Assembly (NCBI RefSeq): GCF_025370935.1
Contig: NC_133500.1
Coordinates: 9,148,187-9,212,186 of the forward strand
DNA from: Choristoneura fumiferana
Taxonomy: Eukaryota; Arthropoda; Insecta; Lepidoptera; Tortricidae
Length of the DNA stretch: 64,000 nt
Direction: 5' to 3'
Shown here: positions 1-12,410 of the stretch, one piece after another
Numbering within the stretch: the first letter of the stretch is position 1
Layout: every line of letters begins with the position of its first letter
Position numbers and translations under genes: made by a program
Notes under the pieces: generated by a model
Seen by the model: the letters and a program-made list of their open reading frames with translations, nothing else
What the model was told of the DNA's origin: nothing
Databases searched by the model: none

Positions 1-242
1 CTTCTATAGGATGACCATTTAAAAAATTCTGAAAAATGTATGGTTTCAGCGGGAAAAAATTATGACAAACGATGATTCGGACAATGGAACGGTATGACTT
101 GCGAAGAGTATGCGAACTATGGCGCTCCCGATTAGTAGGATTCACATTAAATACATAGGAAGTAAATTATGCAATTTTGTAAATTATGTACATATGTAAG
201 TACGAGTATATGGGAACTATGTACATAATAACCCTAACCATA

Positions 243-496
243 ATAATACCTATCATGGGACAATTGACACCAAATGACCTAGTCCCGTATTAAGCAAAGC
301 TTGCATTATGAATAATAGGCCACGGATAAATTATATACCTATAGATAAATACATAATTAAAAACAAATTAAACGTCCAAAACCCGAAAACAAACCTTCGT
401 ATTATTCATTCAAATATCTGCCCCGACACGGGAATCGAACCCGGAACCTCAATCTTCGTAGTCAGGTTCTCTAACCACTTGGTCATCCGGCCGTCA
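243..496 (-). repeat. tRNA-derived SINE, family S1
   Basis: Minus-strand copy of the SINE seen complete on the plus strand at 40787-41045. Its head has tRNA-like internal promoter boxes; the B-box complement is the 'gggaatcgaacccgg' stretch near 430. The tail carries the family signature 'gggacaattgacacc' near 257. Body and tail have diverged. Confidence 0.75.
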
Positions 497-731
497 AAAT
501 ATGGACATATAATATACCTATAGGAGCCAAAATATGAACGAAAAAACTTTGGTCAAGTAATCAAAGGTATTTTATTTATCATTTAAGTACTTAGATACTA
601 TAAGATAAAGGGTTTCTTGACGATTTGTTATTAATTGGTATTTTTTAGGATTCCGTACTACTATAAGGGATCCACCTAAATTAAAGTTACCATATCCCGA
701 TATTTGACCTGAGATTTAGGATATTTATTGT

Positions 732-1008
732 ATCAGACGTTACTTTGCGGATGTCCAGATATCAATGAACTGAAATTACTTTGCTCACCCACGTTTATGT
801 AAGATATGTGTGTTCATGCAGTTCCTCCACCTCTGCACAGTAGGACACACACAAATCACACAAACCCATCTATCACCACCACCACAGTTCACTGACGCGT
901 TTAGAACTCAACCAGACCTCATCTTCAGAGCAACACAACCGTACACCATTCAACCAGACGTTAGACACGGTTTTAGTTATTCTACACCTTCGCAAAGTAA
1001 CACCTGAT
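732..1008. repeat. Palindromic repeat family A, copy 1
   Basis: Starts ATCAGACGTTACTTTGCGG and ends with its imperfect reverse complement (GCAAAGTAACACCTGAT). It carries the family core GTTCATGCAGTTCCTCCACC near 813. Four more copies lie near 1979, 31853, 36098 and 60658. This copy lacks most of the right inner arm. Short reading frames inside it are incidental. Confidence 0.75.
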
Positions 1009-1552
1009 CCAAATTACTAGATTTTTTTTACCTTTTTAGTTTTTAGTACCTAGTTTTGCTCGGGCTAAAACTACCGCGTTTTCCCAGAGATAAGACCAAG
1101 CTAGATCGATTTGTCATCCCCAAAAACCCCCACATACCAAATTTCATCGACATCGTTGGAGCCATTTCCGAGATTCTGAATATATATATAATAATTGCTC
1201 GTTTTAGGTATTAGATAAAGTTTTACCTAAGTATTTTAAGTCGTCGGTTTTTTGATGTTTAACCAACCTCAAAAGAGGAGGAGGTTATAGAAGTCGAACA
1301 TAGGTTTGACTATGTATTTTTTTTTCACTTTTTCTAAATGTATCTGGCAATACTAACCGATATCGCTCGCCGCGGCAACTGTCCGTCCGATTATGATTGC
1401 GAATGATCGATGTTTCCAATGATTACCGCAAGGTCGAGATAAAGTGGTGGTATTTTATTGATTCCTGTCAATTAGGTCTTTGGTATTAATTACGGTACGT
1501 CATCGTCATCATCTGTCTAAACAGGTCTCTACCCTCTAGACCAGGGGTCACC
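1009..1552. other. Non-genic stretch with repeat debris
   Basis: No coding or RNA gene seen. It holds an inverted remnant of the 'AACCNACCTC...GAGGAGGTT' repeat near 1260-1290, which resembles the repeat starting at 33755, and short AT-rich tracts. Confidence 0.5.
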
Positions 1553-1974
1553 AATGAGGGCTATCGCGTATGAATGCGCCGCTAGAGGCGCTAGTGTAGC
1601 GTGAGGTCTCCGAAATTTTAAATCTCATAGTTTTTGGGTGAGCTACGCGGGTTTATTTATAATTAGAATAATTTTGTGAATATTTTGCATTGCCTGATAT
1701 TAATTATGGCAATTATGCGTTACGGGGCAGTGAATGTCTGTGTTTTGAGACAGTTTTTGTCTTTCGGAAAATTTTGTCCTCCCTTTTTTCTGAACAAAAC
1801 GGGACTACGCAACACTGTGGTTGCTCGATATTTTATGGTACGGTTTTAAGGTGTATTCAATATGATTTTAATCTAAACTTTGTTTTCACGTTCGTAATAA
1901 CAGACTTTGAAAGCCACACTTAAAAACCTCACGCAACAGTGGCGCCATCTAGAAATACAAAAAACGATAGCCCT
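1553..1974. repeat. TIR element family B, copy 1
   Basis: Begins AATGAGGGCTATCG and ends CGATAGCCCT. Two further copies lie at 37981-38406 and 38547-40661, the latter split by a Helitron. Short reading frames resemble each other between copies but shift frame, so the element is treated as non-coding. It abuts family A copy 2 directly, which suggests one inserted into or beside the other. Confidence 0.75.
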
Positions 1975-1978
1975 AGTG

Positions 1979-2366
1979 AACTAAAAGAATTTCTTTGCTC
2001 AGCTGCGAACTTATGTTAACTAGTTTATGCAAAATATGCGTGTTCATGCAGTTCCTCCACCTCCACACTGTAAGAACACACACAATCCACACAAACCCAT
2101 CTATCACCACCACCACACTACACTGACGCGTTTCGAACTCAAACAGAGCTCATCTTCAGAGCAACCGTACGAGTACACCATGCTACCAGATGTGCGTCAG
2201 TGTAGCGTGGTGGTGGTGATAGATGGGTTTGTGTTTGTGTGTTTTTACAGTGTGGAGGTGGAGGAGCTGCATGAACACACATTTGTTACTTAGACGTAGA
2301 GCTATTTATAAGATCGCATGTGATCAAAGTAATCGTTTATAGTTCGCAAAAGTGCCGCCTGATTCA
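1979..2366. repeat. Palindromic repeat family A, copy 2
   Basis: The left core (GTTCATGCAGTTCCTCCACC near 2041) and right core (its reverse complement near 2250) form long inverted arms round a TAC/CCACCACCAC-rich centre. The right end reads GCCGCCTGATTCA. The outer left arm is truncated where it meets element B. Confidence 0.75.
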
Positions 2367-2774
2367 TTTAACCATTTGAAAGACGATGTTCTTCAGCAAT
2401 GAAAGTCCAACCTCTTTCTACCAAAATTTAACTGTGTATCGCTTCACAAATTTCACAATAATAAAAAAAAATTGACCAAAAAATCTCATTAGCAAAAATC
2501 CCTCACAATGTCCCGCCCGTCCCATAATGATTAGAAACTAAACACTTACTTACCTAGAGAAAAGGGCGTAAAGGTGTCAACAGACCGGTTAGATGTAGTA
2601 AAACTTTGCAACGAAACAAAGGAATGTATCGCTACCCTAATGATAATATTGTGAACGTTGGTAGCTCTAATCCTTCTTTTGTTTAGTAGCATTCGAAACA
2701 AACGGAACTATAGGCATGGGAAAAGGTTGGAGAAACTTACTGCATCTATCGATAAACGTGCAGTTTTATGAAAA

Positions 2775-4508
2775 CTAGCTGTAGGCCGCGCCTTCGTCCG
2801 CGAATTCGCTTATCGGTATCCCACTTGAACTAAGCAAATTACTGTGATAAAAATGTTTAAAATGCGATAATCTTAGATTACAAATTAAGTAAATATTTAC
2901 CTGATTCCATCTAATTCCATTTAATTTTCTTCAGGTGTGATTTGTTCCATTGTAATGGGACTGAATTATTTAGGGTAATGGATGGTGCATTAGTCTTTGT
3001 AGGTAGGTCATCATCATCATATCAGCCGAAAGACGTCCACTGCTGGACATAGCCTTGGGGGTCCACTCAGAACGGTCTTGTGCTTTCCGCATCCACCGCG
3101 ATCGAGATCCGCGATCTTAGCCATGCCCGTCGCTCCATCGTGTTGGAGGCCTACCGACAGCTCGTCTCCCGGTCCGCGGACGCCATTCGAAAACCTTCTG
3201 ACCCCATCGGCCATGAGGTAGGATCATCGGTGTAGGTAAGTACCTATTAGTAATAGGTAGGTATATGAAATAAATTAAAATTTAGCCCTTTTTGTGTGGA
3301 GTGACAAACATCCAGACTTTGACTTTATCTTTATAGTAAAATTACAGAAAAAGAACTATGATTTTTTATGATTTTTGTAAGTAATTAATAGCTAATTATG
3401 CTACATTACCATGTTTTGATTCCTCCAACATAATTGAACATCTTTCTGGATGCAAACGCTAAATATTTCTATTTATTAAATTTGCCTGCCTATTTAGTAA
3501 TAGGCACTTCATGCGTAAAACAGTATTAAATTTTTATCCATACCTATTCCATATTGATACCAATCGATGAATTTTTCGCATGTTTCCATAATCGGTTCTT
3601 CCATCACTAAAAGAAACTGAATAAAAAAACAGAATCTCTCCAGTTCCAGCCAGTATTGATTGTCTTTTTAATCTGTGACAATGTTTTTGTGGTTTTTAGA
3701 AAAACATTCTACCTGTTTAAAAGATTACTTCACAAGGTAATTTGGGATTGTAAAGTCAGGAAACTTACAGGGAACAATATCTTTTTACTTTTTGTTTGAG
3801 TAATAACTTTGATTGTTATTTTAAGAGGTATGATGAGTCATTAGTTGTGTTTGAAAAGGTTACTTTCGTTGTACCACTTGTCACTTTCTCAGTAAGTTTC
3901 TTTTTAAAACTTGTAGTTTTAATCGTACATATAAATTTTGCTTTATACCTATATTTATTAAATGTAACTCGTGTTTTGACAAATAAATATCTTTATCTTA
4001 TTTTTATTTTTTCTTCTGATCATTTTGGCTTGACATTTGGTGGGAACAGTTGAACAAACTGAATCATGTATGTAGGTGGAACCTTTGTGCTTTCAATATC
4101 ATGTTGACATCCCAAACTCCATCCATCCAGCAGTTGAATTGAAATTACGGGATTTTACTTAAGTCCCGTGGGAATTCCCAAAAGTCACATCGTGGCCTCT
4201 ATTCATGTTGCATTATAAACAAGAGTGCCAAATTTCATGAGTATAATAGTATATACTTATTATTTCATGAAATATTATTATTATTTATGTAGAGTCATAC
4301 AGAATTAGATACAGGTTGAGATTTCAAGATCCCGATCCCGTGGGAATATCGGGATAAAAAGTAGCCTATATGTTATTTCAGATGTTCAGCTATCCCCATA
4401 CCAAATTTCATCCAAATCTGTCCAGCCGTTTTATCGTGAAGGAGTTACAAACGTAGTTACACACAGGTATTTACTCAATAAACTTTCGCATTTATAATAT
4501 TAGCAGGA
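2775..4508 (-). mobile_element. Probable non-autonomous Helitron
   Basis: Read on the minus strand it starts TCCTGCTAATATTATAAATG at 4508 and ends CTAG at 2775. Just before the CTAG is a GC-rich hairpin-forming stretch (CGCGGACGAAGGCGCGG). The flanking bases are A and T, as expected for Helitron insertion. The interior has the usual 'ATTTCATCCAAATCTGTCCAG' region near 4410. It contains a LINE fragment (3017-3225). That both ends belong to one element is inferred from matched end signals, not from a second full copy. Confidence 0.55.
3017..3225 (-). repeat. LINE 3' end fragment (RTE-type endonuclease-RT tail)
   Basis: Minus-strand match to the C-terminal tail seen more completely on the plus strand at 59870-60115. 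It has 'ATGGCCGATGGGGTCAGAAG' near 3215 and 'CCAGCAGTGGACGTC' near 3035. Degenerate, with no usable reading frame. Confidence 0.6.
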
Positions 4509-5546
4509 TTCACAAGCTTCTATTTAACTTTTTTGTTGTTGTTTTTGTTTTTGTGGGGTCAAATTTTGTATGTTCATTTTGACCCACTTCCAGTGGTCGG
4601 ATCGACTTGAAGTTTAGTACACATGATGTAAGTTGGATGCGACAATGCAAATGCTGTCAACAAAAAGTACCTACAGTCAGCAAAAAGGTTTAATCTTACT
4701 TTTTGCATGGTAGCTTTTACGATAGTCAATTTTACAAAATATAAGTGGCCACTCATTTTATATAGCGACAAACGAAAGCCACTATTTACAGTAAATTTGT
4801 AGGAAAGCGATTGTTTAGTAGATGGCTAGCGATCCAGTAAACATCTTCGTGCCTCGTTCGTTCCAAGACCAATATCAATTATTACAAATTGCCGGGCGTC
4901 TCCAAACTAGTTTTCAGCCACGAGGCTTATAATTACGACTTGGCAACGGAAACGTGTAGGCAGAGACACCAAACACAAATAGCATAAAACTGGCGCCTTG
5001 TTGTCTACTTGGAATCACAATAATTTTCGATTTACTGTCATTTGGTGATAATGGAAAATGGACAACTCGAAATTATACGTCAAAGCAGAAAAATACGATT
5101 AGAAATACATCAACAAGAAAAATTGTCTATCCTGAATTCCGTCGAAAATGGAACCTTGTCGTACGAGTATGGTAAAATTGAGAAATTTTATGTAGGTACG
5201 CCGAAAAAAAAACGACCACTTTTATTTACGAAATATTTATGACATATTGTAAATATTTTCCATCCGAAATCATTTGTTTTGGGTCATTAAGTTGAAACTT
5301 GATTTAGAGAATATTCACTTATTGCTTATTTAATTTTGCTCCCAATTTATAATGGACAATTACTCCACTTGCGGTTTAATTAATTTCCAACAAAAATAAA
5401 TTTGGTTGTTGTTTTGTTTTCAGCACAATTAAATTTAGTCAAAATTCACTCTGGTTGATATTCATTTTGGTCCAAATTCAAAATAGTCAATGTGGTCACG
5501 TCAAGTAAGTGGACGATTTTCGATTTGCGCCAAACGTCAGTAACCC
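4509..5546. other. Non-genic stretch
   Basis: AT-rich unique-looking DNA. One 63-codon open frame (5051-5242) is lysine/glutamate-rich and matches no family I recognise; a GT at about 5172 could act as a splice donor. Nothing else supports a gene. Confidence 0.4.
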
Positions 5547-5694
5547 CCTGTCTCACCATCCATAAATTAAATTTATCTGACGGATAAATGTGATGCGGTC
5601 TCTGTTTGTTTCGTCCGAATAGACGGAGACGGCATCACATTTATCCATCAAATAAAATTAATAAATGGATGGTGATTTGGTGAAACAGCCTTTA
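5547..5694. repeat. Palindromic MITE family E, copy 1
   Basis: Left end CCCCTGTCTCACCATCCAT, right end ATGGATGGTGATTTGGTGAA, with an inverted core of GATGCGGTCTC / GAGACGGCATC near 5592 and 5627. Sister copies lie at 34550-34642 and 49256-49396. Confidence 0.75.
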
Positions 5695-6837
5695 AATCTC
5701 ATTTTCACTACTTCTCTCTGTCACACGGTATAAGACGATGGTAAAAAGAGATGGTGAATGCGATCACAAACGTCAGCGCGATTAGGCAATACGGCCCTTG
5801 CTCAAGTGTGAGTCGGACTCGCGCACCGAGTGTTTCATACATACACACAAGGGCCCAACCCAGCATCAACTACCTACCTATCTATTTAAGTTTATAAAGT
5901 ACAGCCGTTTACAGATAAATTATAATGTTTCAATTTTTTTCCTAATACCGTTTCACGCTTATCTGTATACCATGTCCTTCCTCCTTCATGTTCCGTCCGT
6001 GTCTCAAAATATCCCGCGGGAACTTTGCAATTTTCCAGGATAAAAACTACATATTATGGATATTATCTTATGTCCTTCGCCGGGACTCAAACTATCTGTA
6101 TGCTGAATTTCTTCTAAATCAGTTCAGTGGTTTAGACGGGAAAAGGTAACTAGAGGCAAATACCCATTCACTCTAGATTTGAAGACGTCCAGATTCTGTG
6201 TTGATTTTTGAACTTAATTCATTTAATCGCGTACTTTTTTTAATTCGTCAAAGTTCCGTAGTGTGCACTATAAAAATCCCAACTATTTTCCATAACCACC
6301 GAAACGACGATAAAGAACCTCCTCGATCGCGTTCGATTTAAAAATCAAATTTGAACTGCGTACATTCTCAAATGTCATATCTTTCACACTCATCCAAACG
6401 TGATTACTTTGGAAAATATGACCGTGTACTTTGAAACTTATTTCGTACGTGTTATGGTTGATGTTTTATTGGCGTTGAGTGGAGTTCCGTCCTTTCGGTA
6501 CGGGCAGAAGTGATAGTAAATGTCATTGGTTTGTCCGACTAATGAAGGAGGTCCGAACATGATACGTTATATTTATATGGATGCGCCTTAAAATTAAAGA
6601 TATTACGAAAATACTTAGATGGGTGAATCTCAACACAGGTTATTCCGAACCGGTGGTAGATTTTTTTGACATTCATAAGTGCTTGTTATAGCCAAATTGA
6701 ATAAAGATATTTCGACTTTGACTTTGACTTTGAAATATGCGAACGTTTTGACAGATTAGTTTTTAACGGCATTAATTACCATCCTACGTTTTATCAGCAC
6801 GGGGGAAGAACAAGTCACAGCAATTTAATCACGCCAG
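5695..6837. other. Non-genic stretch with Helitron debris
   Basis: Around 5800-5850 is a remnant of the 'GAGTCGGACTCGCGCACCGAG' repeat; 6005-6170 resembles a decayed Helitron interior ('CAGTTCAGTGGTTTAGACGGG'). No gene seen. Confidence 0.45.
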
Positions 6838-7216
6838 GAGGGCTACTACGAAACTCGAAAATCGAAGTTCGTATCGTACCGTCCCTCTCTCTCGTATTAA
6901 ATAATATTAGCGTCAGCTAAACGGCAAGGTACGAATAGGTATTGTCTTTAGTTTTCATAAAAATTTAACACTGAGCATCATTTCAAAAAAAAAATACCTA
7001 GGTATAGGTAGAGTCATTCACGATGACGCGTGCCGTGGTTCTTATTACAATGTCATTAATGTCTAATTTTGACAAAATCACGCGTCTTCGTGGATGGTAC
7101 TAGGTATAGATACTTGCCGAAACGGTAATGACGAAAGCAAAAACGCCGCAAAAAATCGTATCGTGAAAGGGACGGTACGATACGAACTTCGATTTTAGAA
7201 TATCTTAGTAGCCCCG
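6838..7216. repeat. TIR element family I (GAAGTTCGTATCGTACCGTCCC)
   Basis: Left arm GGGCTACTACGAAACTCGAA at 6841 with CGAAGTTCGTATCGTACCGT at 6864. The right arm is the reverse complement near 7160-7215 (GGTACGATACGAACTTCGAT, TAGTAGCCC). Partial relatives lie at 32350-32820, 54786-54892 and 57147-57250. Confidence 0.65.
7013..7098. repeat. 85-bp repeat nested in family I, inverted copy at 11412-11497
   Basis: The block 'TCATTCACGATGACGCGTGC' to 'AAAATCACGCGTCTTCG' occurs again inverted at 11412-11497 with only a few differences. Its class is unknown. Confidence 0.6.
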
Positions 7217-8224
7217 TGCTCATTTCATATTCTGTCGTGGCTTTTTTAAAGGCATGTCCACATTATGCGAGCCCGGCGGCGGCGCGGCACAAAAGTGAGA
7301 TATATCTTAAACACGATATTTTTTACTTTTCAGTGCGCGGCATAAATTTATATTTTTTTCGGTTGTTTATCTTTGCCGCTGCCGTCTTTGTGCCCTCGAG
7401 GAGGTAGGAAGACTGGTGCATCTAGAGTTGATACTCTGTGTTAAATGCACTACATACATAGGATATAACGTCTGCATTGTCAACATAACTTATGTGGTAG
7501 AGCCTTACTGTAACCACTTGCTGGCTGTGAAAATAGTAGTTTTACTACTGTGTTTCGTCCCCCTTCCCCCTCCTCCCTCCTCCCTTCACCGCACAACGCA
7601 CCCGCAGTCCTAATAATGCTGTAGGTGTCCATGGGCGGCGGTGATCACTTACCATCAGGTGACCCGCAAGCTCGTTTGCCAGCTATTTGACATAAAATAA
7701 TCATCTTCAATCCTCATCATTGTCCTATCAATGATCCCGGGCAGGCTGGACTGTGCCTACATGACATATTGTGGGAAACGTATAGGTACCCCCGACCCCC
7801 ACTAGTGATATTTGGCTGGTGAACTCCCTAATTATTTATTTATTGATTTAATACATATGTATTTGAGTTTACCTTTACTTGACCGAATTTCATTTGCCCG
7901 AATTTCACTTGCCATACCAACGTTTGCCATAAAATATATAGAACCGTGCTGTTTTCAGGACTTTTTAAAATGTCATCATATAGAATGCACTAGGTTAGGT
8001 TAGTTTAATATCAACTCTGAAGAAATTACTATTTCAGAAATAAATTACTTTATGGCAAATGAAAATTCTAAAAAACGATACATTCGGGCATATAAAATTC
8101 GGGCAAACGATAGAGAACCATGTATTTGTATAACTGACACTTAGATTAAGTCAAACTAACAACATTGTGTCTAAGAAACATGAAATAAATGGATTTAATT
8201 TTTAATTTTATAATTTGTGTTAGT
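7217..8224. other. Non-genic stretch
   Basis: It contains a fragment of the recurrent 'GGGCGGCGGTGATCACTTACC' repeat at 7617-7682 (relatives at 28933, 29450 and 35156) and AT-rich DNA. No gene recognised. Confidence 0.45.
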
Positions 8225-8331
8225 CAGTGCTTCGTCACACCATACACTGAGGACACCTCACTGGGAGACTGGGACACCATGACGTCGCAGCCAGTCGTCG
8301 TCACCAACAAAATGAGACCAAACTGCCGGTA
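8225..8331 (+). CDS. Candidate terminal exon, unknown gene
   Basis: A pyrimidine-rich stretch ending in GTGTTAG (8218-8224) could be a splice acceptor. After it one frame stays open for 35 codons to TAG at 8329 with coding-like composition (QCFVTPYTEDTSLGDWD near its start). I do not recognise the peptide and found no upstream exon. A LINE-type 3' tail with AATAAA lies about 300 bp downstream. It may be a chance frame. Confidence 0.25.
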
Positions 8332-8569
8332 GCTATCTAGGTAGGTAGTTAATGAGGAAACTCTGCCATCCTTTTAGGCACAAGGCCACGGAGACCATTT
8401 CTAGACTTAATTTAGTATCAACGAACTACGAGTAGTTTTGATCTCATTATTTATTTATTTTTTATTTAATGTAATTATTTTGTATAAAAAGTTGTTTATG
8501 CTCTTAGATTCTACTCTATATTAATCATTTATGATCTGAAAATCCTGAGATTTATGCTCCTCTCATCCA

Positions 8570-8650
8570 CTCAAAGGTTGACTGGCAGATATCTCATTGT
8601 TTGTCAATTGTGTTTGTTTACTTATTTTGTACAATAAAGAGTTTACATTC
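8570..8650 (+). repeat. LINE 3' tail
   Basis: 'CTCAAAGGTTGACTGGCAG' followed by 'TTGTACAATAAAGAGTTTAC' matches the 3' end of the minus-strand LINE at 22568-23067 and the tail at 45910. It carries an AATAAA signal. Confidence 0.55.
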
Positions 8651-8837
8651 ACAAAAACTTGAATCTCAGGGCAAATCCTTAAATATGGTAACTCAATGTC
8701 TAAGCAAAATGAATTACATATATCATTGTATCAAAATTGCCGTATCACAGCATTCGTAGCTCCGCGTTAGTGCACTGGTGGTCCCTAGGTCAGATTATTA
8801 TAACTATACTATAATATTTAATCTATATTAGGTATAA

Positions 8838-9152
8838 TAAGTAGTAGGTAACCTCATCCCAGCCTATATACGTCCCACTGCTGGGCACAGGCCTCCTCTC
8901 GGAATGAGAGGGCTCGGGCCGTAGTTCCCACGCGGGCCCAGTGCGGATTGGGAACTTCACACACACCATTGAATTGATTCGCAGGTTTGTGCAGGTTTCC
9001 TCACGATGTTTTCCTTCACCGTAAAGTTCGTGGCAAATTTCAAATGTAATTTCGCACATGAATTCCGAAAAACTCAGAGGTGCGAGCCGGGATTTGAACC
9101 CACGATCCTCTGCTTCAGAGGCCATAGGTCAAACCACTCGGCCACCACGGCT
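8838..9152 (-). repeat. tRNA-derived SINE, family S2
   Basis: On the minus strand it begins GCCGTGGTGGCCGAGTGG (A-box) with GGGTTCAAATCCC (B-box). It runs through a conserved body (TGTGCAGGTTTCCTCACG on the plus strand) to the 3' tail ACGTATATAGGCTGGGATGAG. Full-length; the plus-strand twin is at 59203-59512. Confidence 0.8.
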
Positions 9153-12100
9153 TCTCAGCCTATTAGGTAGGTAACCTATTAGGTAACTAAAGCAACACTT
9201 GGTTATGTATGATTATGATTATGTATGTCCCATCGTGGCCCCATCCTTCTTTACTTGGCTGAAAGGCAAAGACATTCAGGCCATAGAATCTTATACCAAC
9301 ATATATTTGCTAAAAATTAAAAAAATATATAAAAAAACTTATGGTTTACCATTTACGAGTATTTATAGCCCCGCAGTACCCTAAATAGTGTTAATAAAAA
9401 CCTTTACTATAATTTAATGGGAATTACATTATGGCTATTGATTAAAAAAAAGTTTCGTATGGAAATTGAGTCAAGAAGACTTTATCTCCATACCTACAAA
9501 ACATTTTTTTTTCGAATTTAAATTTTCCCCACATCGTATTATATAGTATTAGCCTACATGTGGGTTTAATTATATTAGTGCAGGATTTTTAACACCATTT
9601 AAAAACATCGTAGTTCCAAAAGCGAAAATAACCGCTGTTTTCATTCAAACTTCTGACCATCCCAAATTAAATTCCCTCCGTGAATCCCATGACCCTCATC
9701 CAAAGTTCACGTCCCTTTAGTCACAATTATAAATTCTGTTAACCGTAGAATAACCATAAAAACTTAAGGTCACCCACAAAAATTAGTTCAACGAAAACTA
9801 ACTTTACAAAACTCACAAATCCATTGCGGAGTGGGAACAAACCCTTTTGCTTGTTACTAAATAAACTTACGTAGAATCATTTGCTTCAAATTTCAACTGT
9901 ATCCAGAACCAATAAGATTTAATAACATTTGTGTTATAACTCGAGTTACGTCATTTCGGTTCTAAGAGTAATGTGTCAAAATTTCAATCGCAAAGTTATA
10001 ACAATCGGTGGGCAAATTTAGAACTAAGCTTCTCGGGTACTAAATAAGTTTTCATCCTAACAAGCAGCGCCACCAGATCAAGTTTGGAAAAGTTCGTCAA
10101 TTCAAAATTATTGCGATTCGAAAAAAACCAAAGCGTCCGTGGATAACAGTCTTTCTGTCAGTGAAAAAACTACAAAGAAGCAATGGAACGCGACGTGTTT
10201 GAAATGAACGCTTGTCGTTTTTGAAATTGGAATCCCATCGTCCGGAAACGAATAAAAAGCGCGGCAATTTCAAACTCGGAACGTGAATGGGCGTCATTTT
10301 TTACCTCTCACAGTTGTCGGTATGAAAAATGATATAATTTATATCTGGTAGCCGCTACCCGTTTTGTGGCGTGATAAAATATATAAATAAAAAATAAATT
10401 TTATAATATTTTTTCTTTTCTACTAATTTAAAATGTTTCCTTATCAACGCGCGGCGCGATGCGACAAAAGAGATAGAGATGAGTGTAATGTGGTGTCGAT
10501 AGTTGATCAATATTATCGATAGTTTTGTTTTTAGTGACATTAATTGACACTAACACTGACATTGTTTTTTTTTTAATTTGTCCGTTCGGACACGCTAAAG
10601 TCAGGGACCATATCGCCTCGTCATCAGTTAACTGACATTGATAAAAGTAAATTAAACTGAAAATACGTTTTTTTTTTATATTCGTAATTGGATGTAAAAA
10701 GTCCATAATTGAAAAGTAAAATCGCTAGCTAGGTAATAGCAAACTTTCACATTTCCATGTTTTCTGTAATTATCTAACATTATCAGTATAATTATCAATT
10801 ATAGAAGACAAATGCACAATGTTGAGTGCATTAAGCCCTCTAATTGAGTTTGCATGCGATGATAAAGTCATTAAAATGTCTTCAGCACCAATGATACGGT
10901 CGTTATCTGAAGGAACTTGGTAATTACAGGCTTGGCGTTTTAAAGCACCGTGTATTACGTTACCTGCATAACTATTATCTGCGACCCGAGCTTTAAATGG
11001 TATCTATGTTAGAAACTTTTGGAGAACTCTTACTTCATTCAGGAAATTTAAGTTTAACAGCAAACCCACATCAAATATTAAGCTAAAAACAATAAAATAA
11101 TGAGTTAATTAGTACTTCGTTTGGTGCACTGATAAAAAACAAAGGAGTTATGATTTATTAAAGTTTCTAAGATGCAAAATAAGCATTGAAATGCGTGGTA
11201 ATTTTCTCTTGTTTTTAATTGATAAGAGTTATGAGATCATTTTGGGCATTAAGGAGGCTTTTCATAAACTTCATTGAAATGATTAATAAGTACGAGTCGG
11301 TATCAGTTGATCAAGACGCCGCCTGGATCCTGAATATTTGAAATTTTACTGCATCTGAATTATAATTAATAGTAAGAAATGTTGCAATTATAAATAATAC
11401 CTAGTGCCATCCCCGAAGACGCGTGATTTTGTCAAAATTAGACATTATTGACATTGTAATAAGAACCACGGCACCCGTCATCGTGAATGACTCTACCTAT
11501 ATTAGTTAAAGATCCTACCGTGTCGATAAACCTCCATCTCTACGTTACGCACACACGCGCGCTACGCACACAAATCAAAGCGCGCGCTCGTACGAGCAAG
11601 AATGAAATATTCAAATTTGGAAGCTGATTCCGTTTATGGCTACTTAATTTGGGTGATTCGATTTGAATATTTAAAAAAGGAACATCGAAAAAATGAAGCG
11701 GGCATAGACATTCCAGAGGCGGACCTTGAGTGGACATTGTGTTTTTTTTTGTTAGTTTGAACCGTGGCGCACTTGTAGACGTATTTTTATGCGAAACTAT
11801 GACTTTTGAATTGTTAAGAGTGATAAATTATCCGCGTAGTTTTGCAGTCATCGACATCGAGTGAGCTTTTTGATTTGCTTATTAAAAACTGGTTTTAAAT
11901 CTGATGTCGAAGACAGCTTTATTTTCACATTTAGTAATTTATTTATGATTATTATGAATATAATAACAATATAAATAGACGTAGGTTGGCGTACAACACA
12001 ACACGGACGTTCTTTAAAAAAAAACTTTTTGCCAAGTTTTGCGACCAGTTGCGGCACATTCTGCTCGGCGATGGTCTTTCCGAAGCTGGTAGTATAAAAA

Positions 12101-12166
12101 AGTGACATAAATATTTATAGTAGCCTTTTGAGGCTTACTTGCATTTTGAATAAACGTTTCGTTTTT
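9153..12166. other. Non-genic AT-rich stretch
   Basis: Apart from the 85-bp repeat at 11412-11497 I see no recognisable gene, RNA or complete element. Several 60-90 codon frames (for example 10097-10297 on the minus strand) have no recognisable motif and no splice context. Confidence 0.5.
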
Positions 12167-12410
12167 AACCCCCGACGCAAAAAGAGGGGTGTTATAAGTT
12201 TGACCGCTATGTGTCTGTGGCACCATAGCTCTTAAACAAGTAGACCGATTTTGATGCGGTTTTTTTCATTTGAAATTAAGTTTTCTAGCAATGGTTTTTA
12301 GACTTGTTTCATCAAAATCGGTTCAGCCGTTTTTGAGATATTGAAATTTGAAGTGACAATGTAGCGGGTTTTCCAACTTTTTGTTGGTAAGGTTATCCGG
12401 TTAAATACAA
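12167..12410. repeat. 'CCCCCGACGCAAAAAGAGGGG' repeat
   Basis: Starts AACCCCCGACGCAAAAAGAG and continues 'GGTGTTATAAGTTTGACCGC', then 'ATCAAAATCGGTTCAGCCG'. Other pieces occur at 35096-35532, 41484-41600 and 42965-43130. A dispersed element of unknown class. Confidence 0.6.

Noticed and set aside
1690..1923. Open frame conserved in the three family B copies (also 38134-38352 and 38602-38850)
   Set aside because: Frames shift between copies and differ by indels. Similarity follows from the shared DNA element, not from protein selection.
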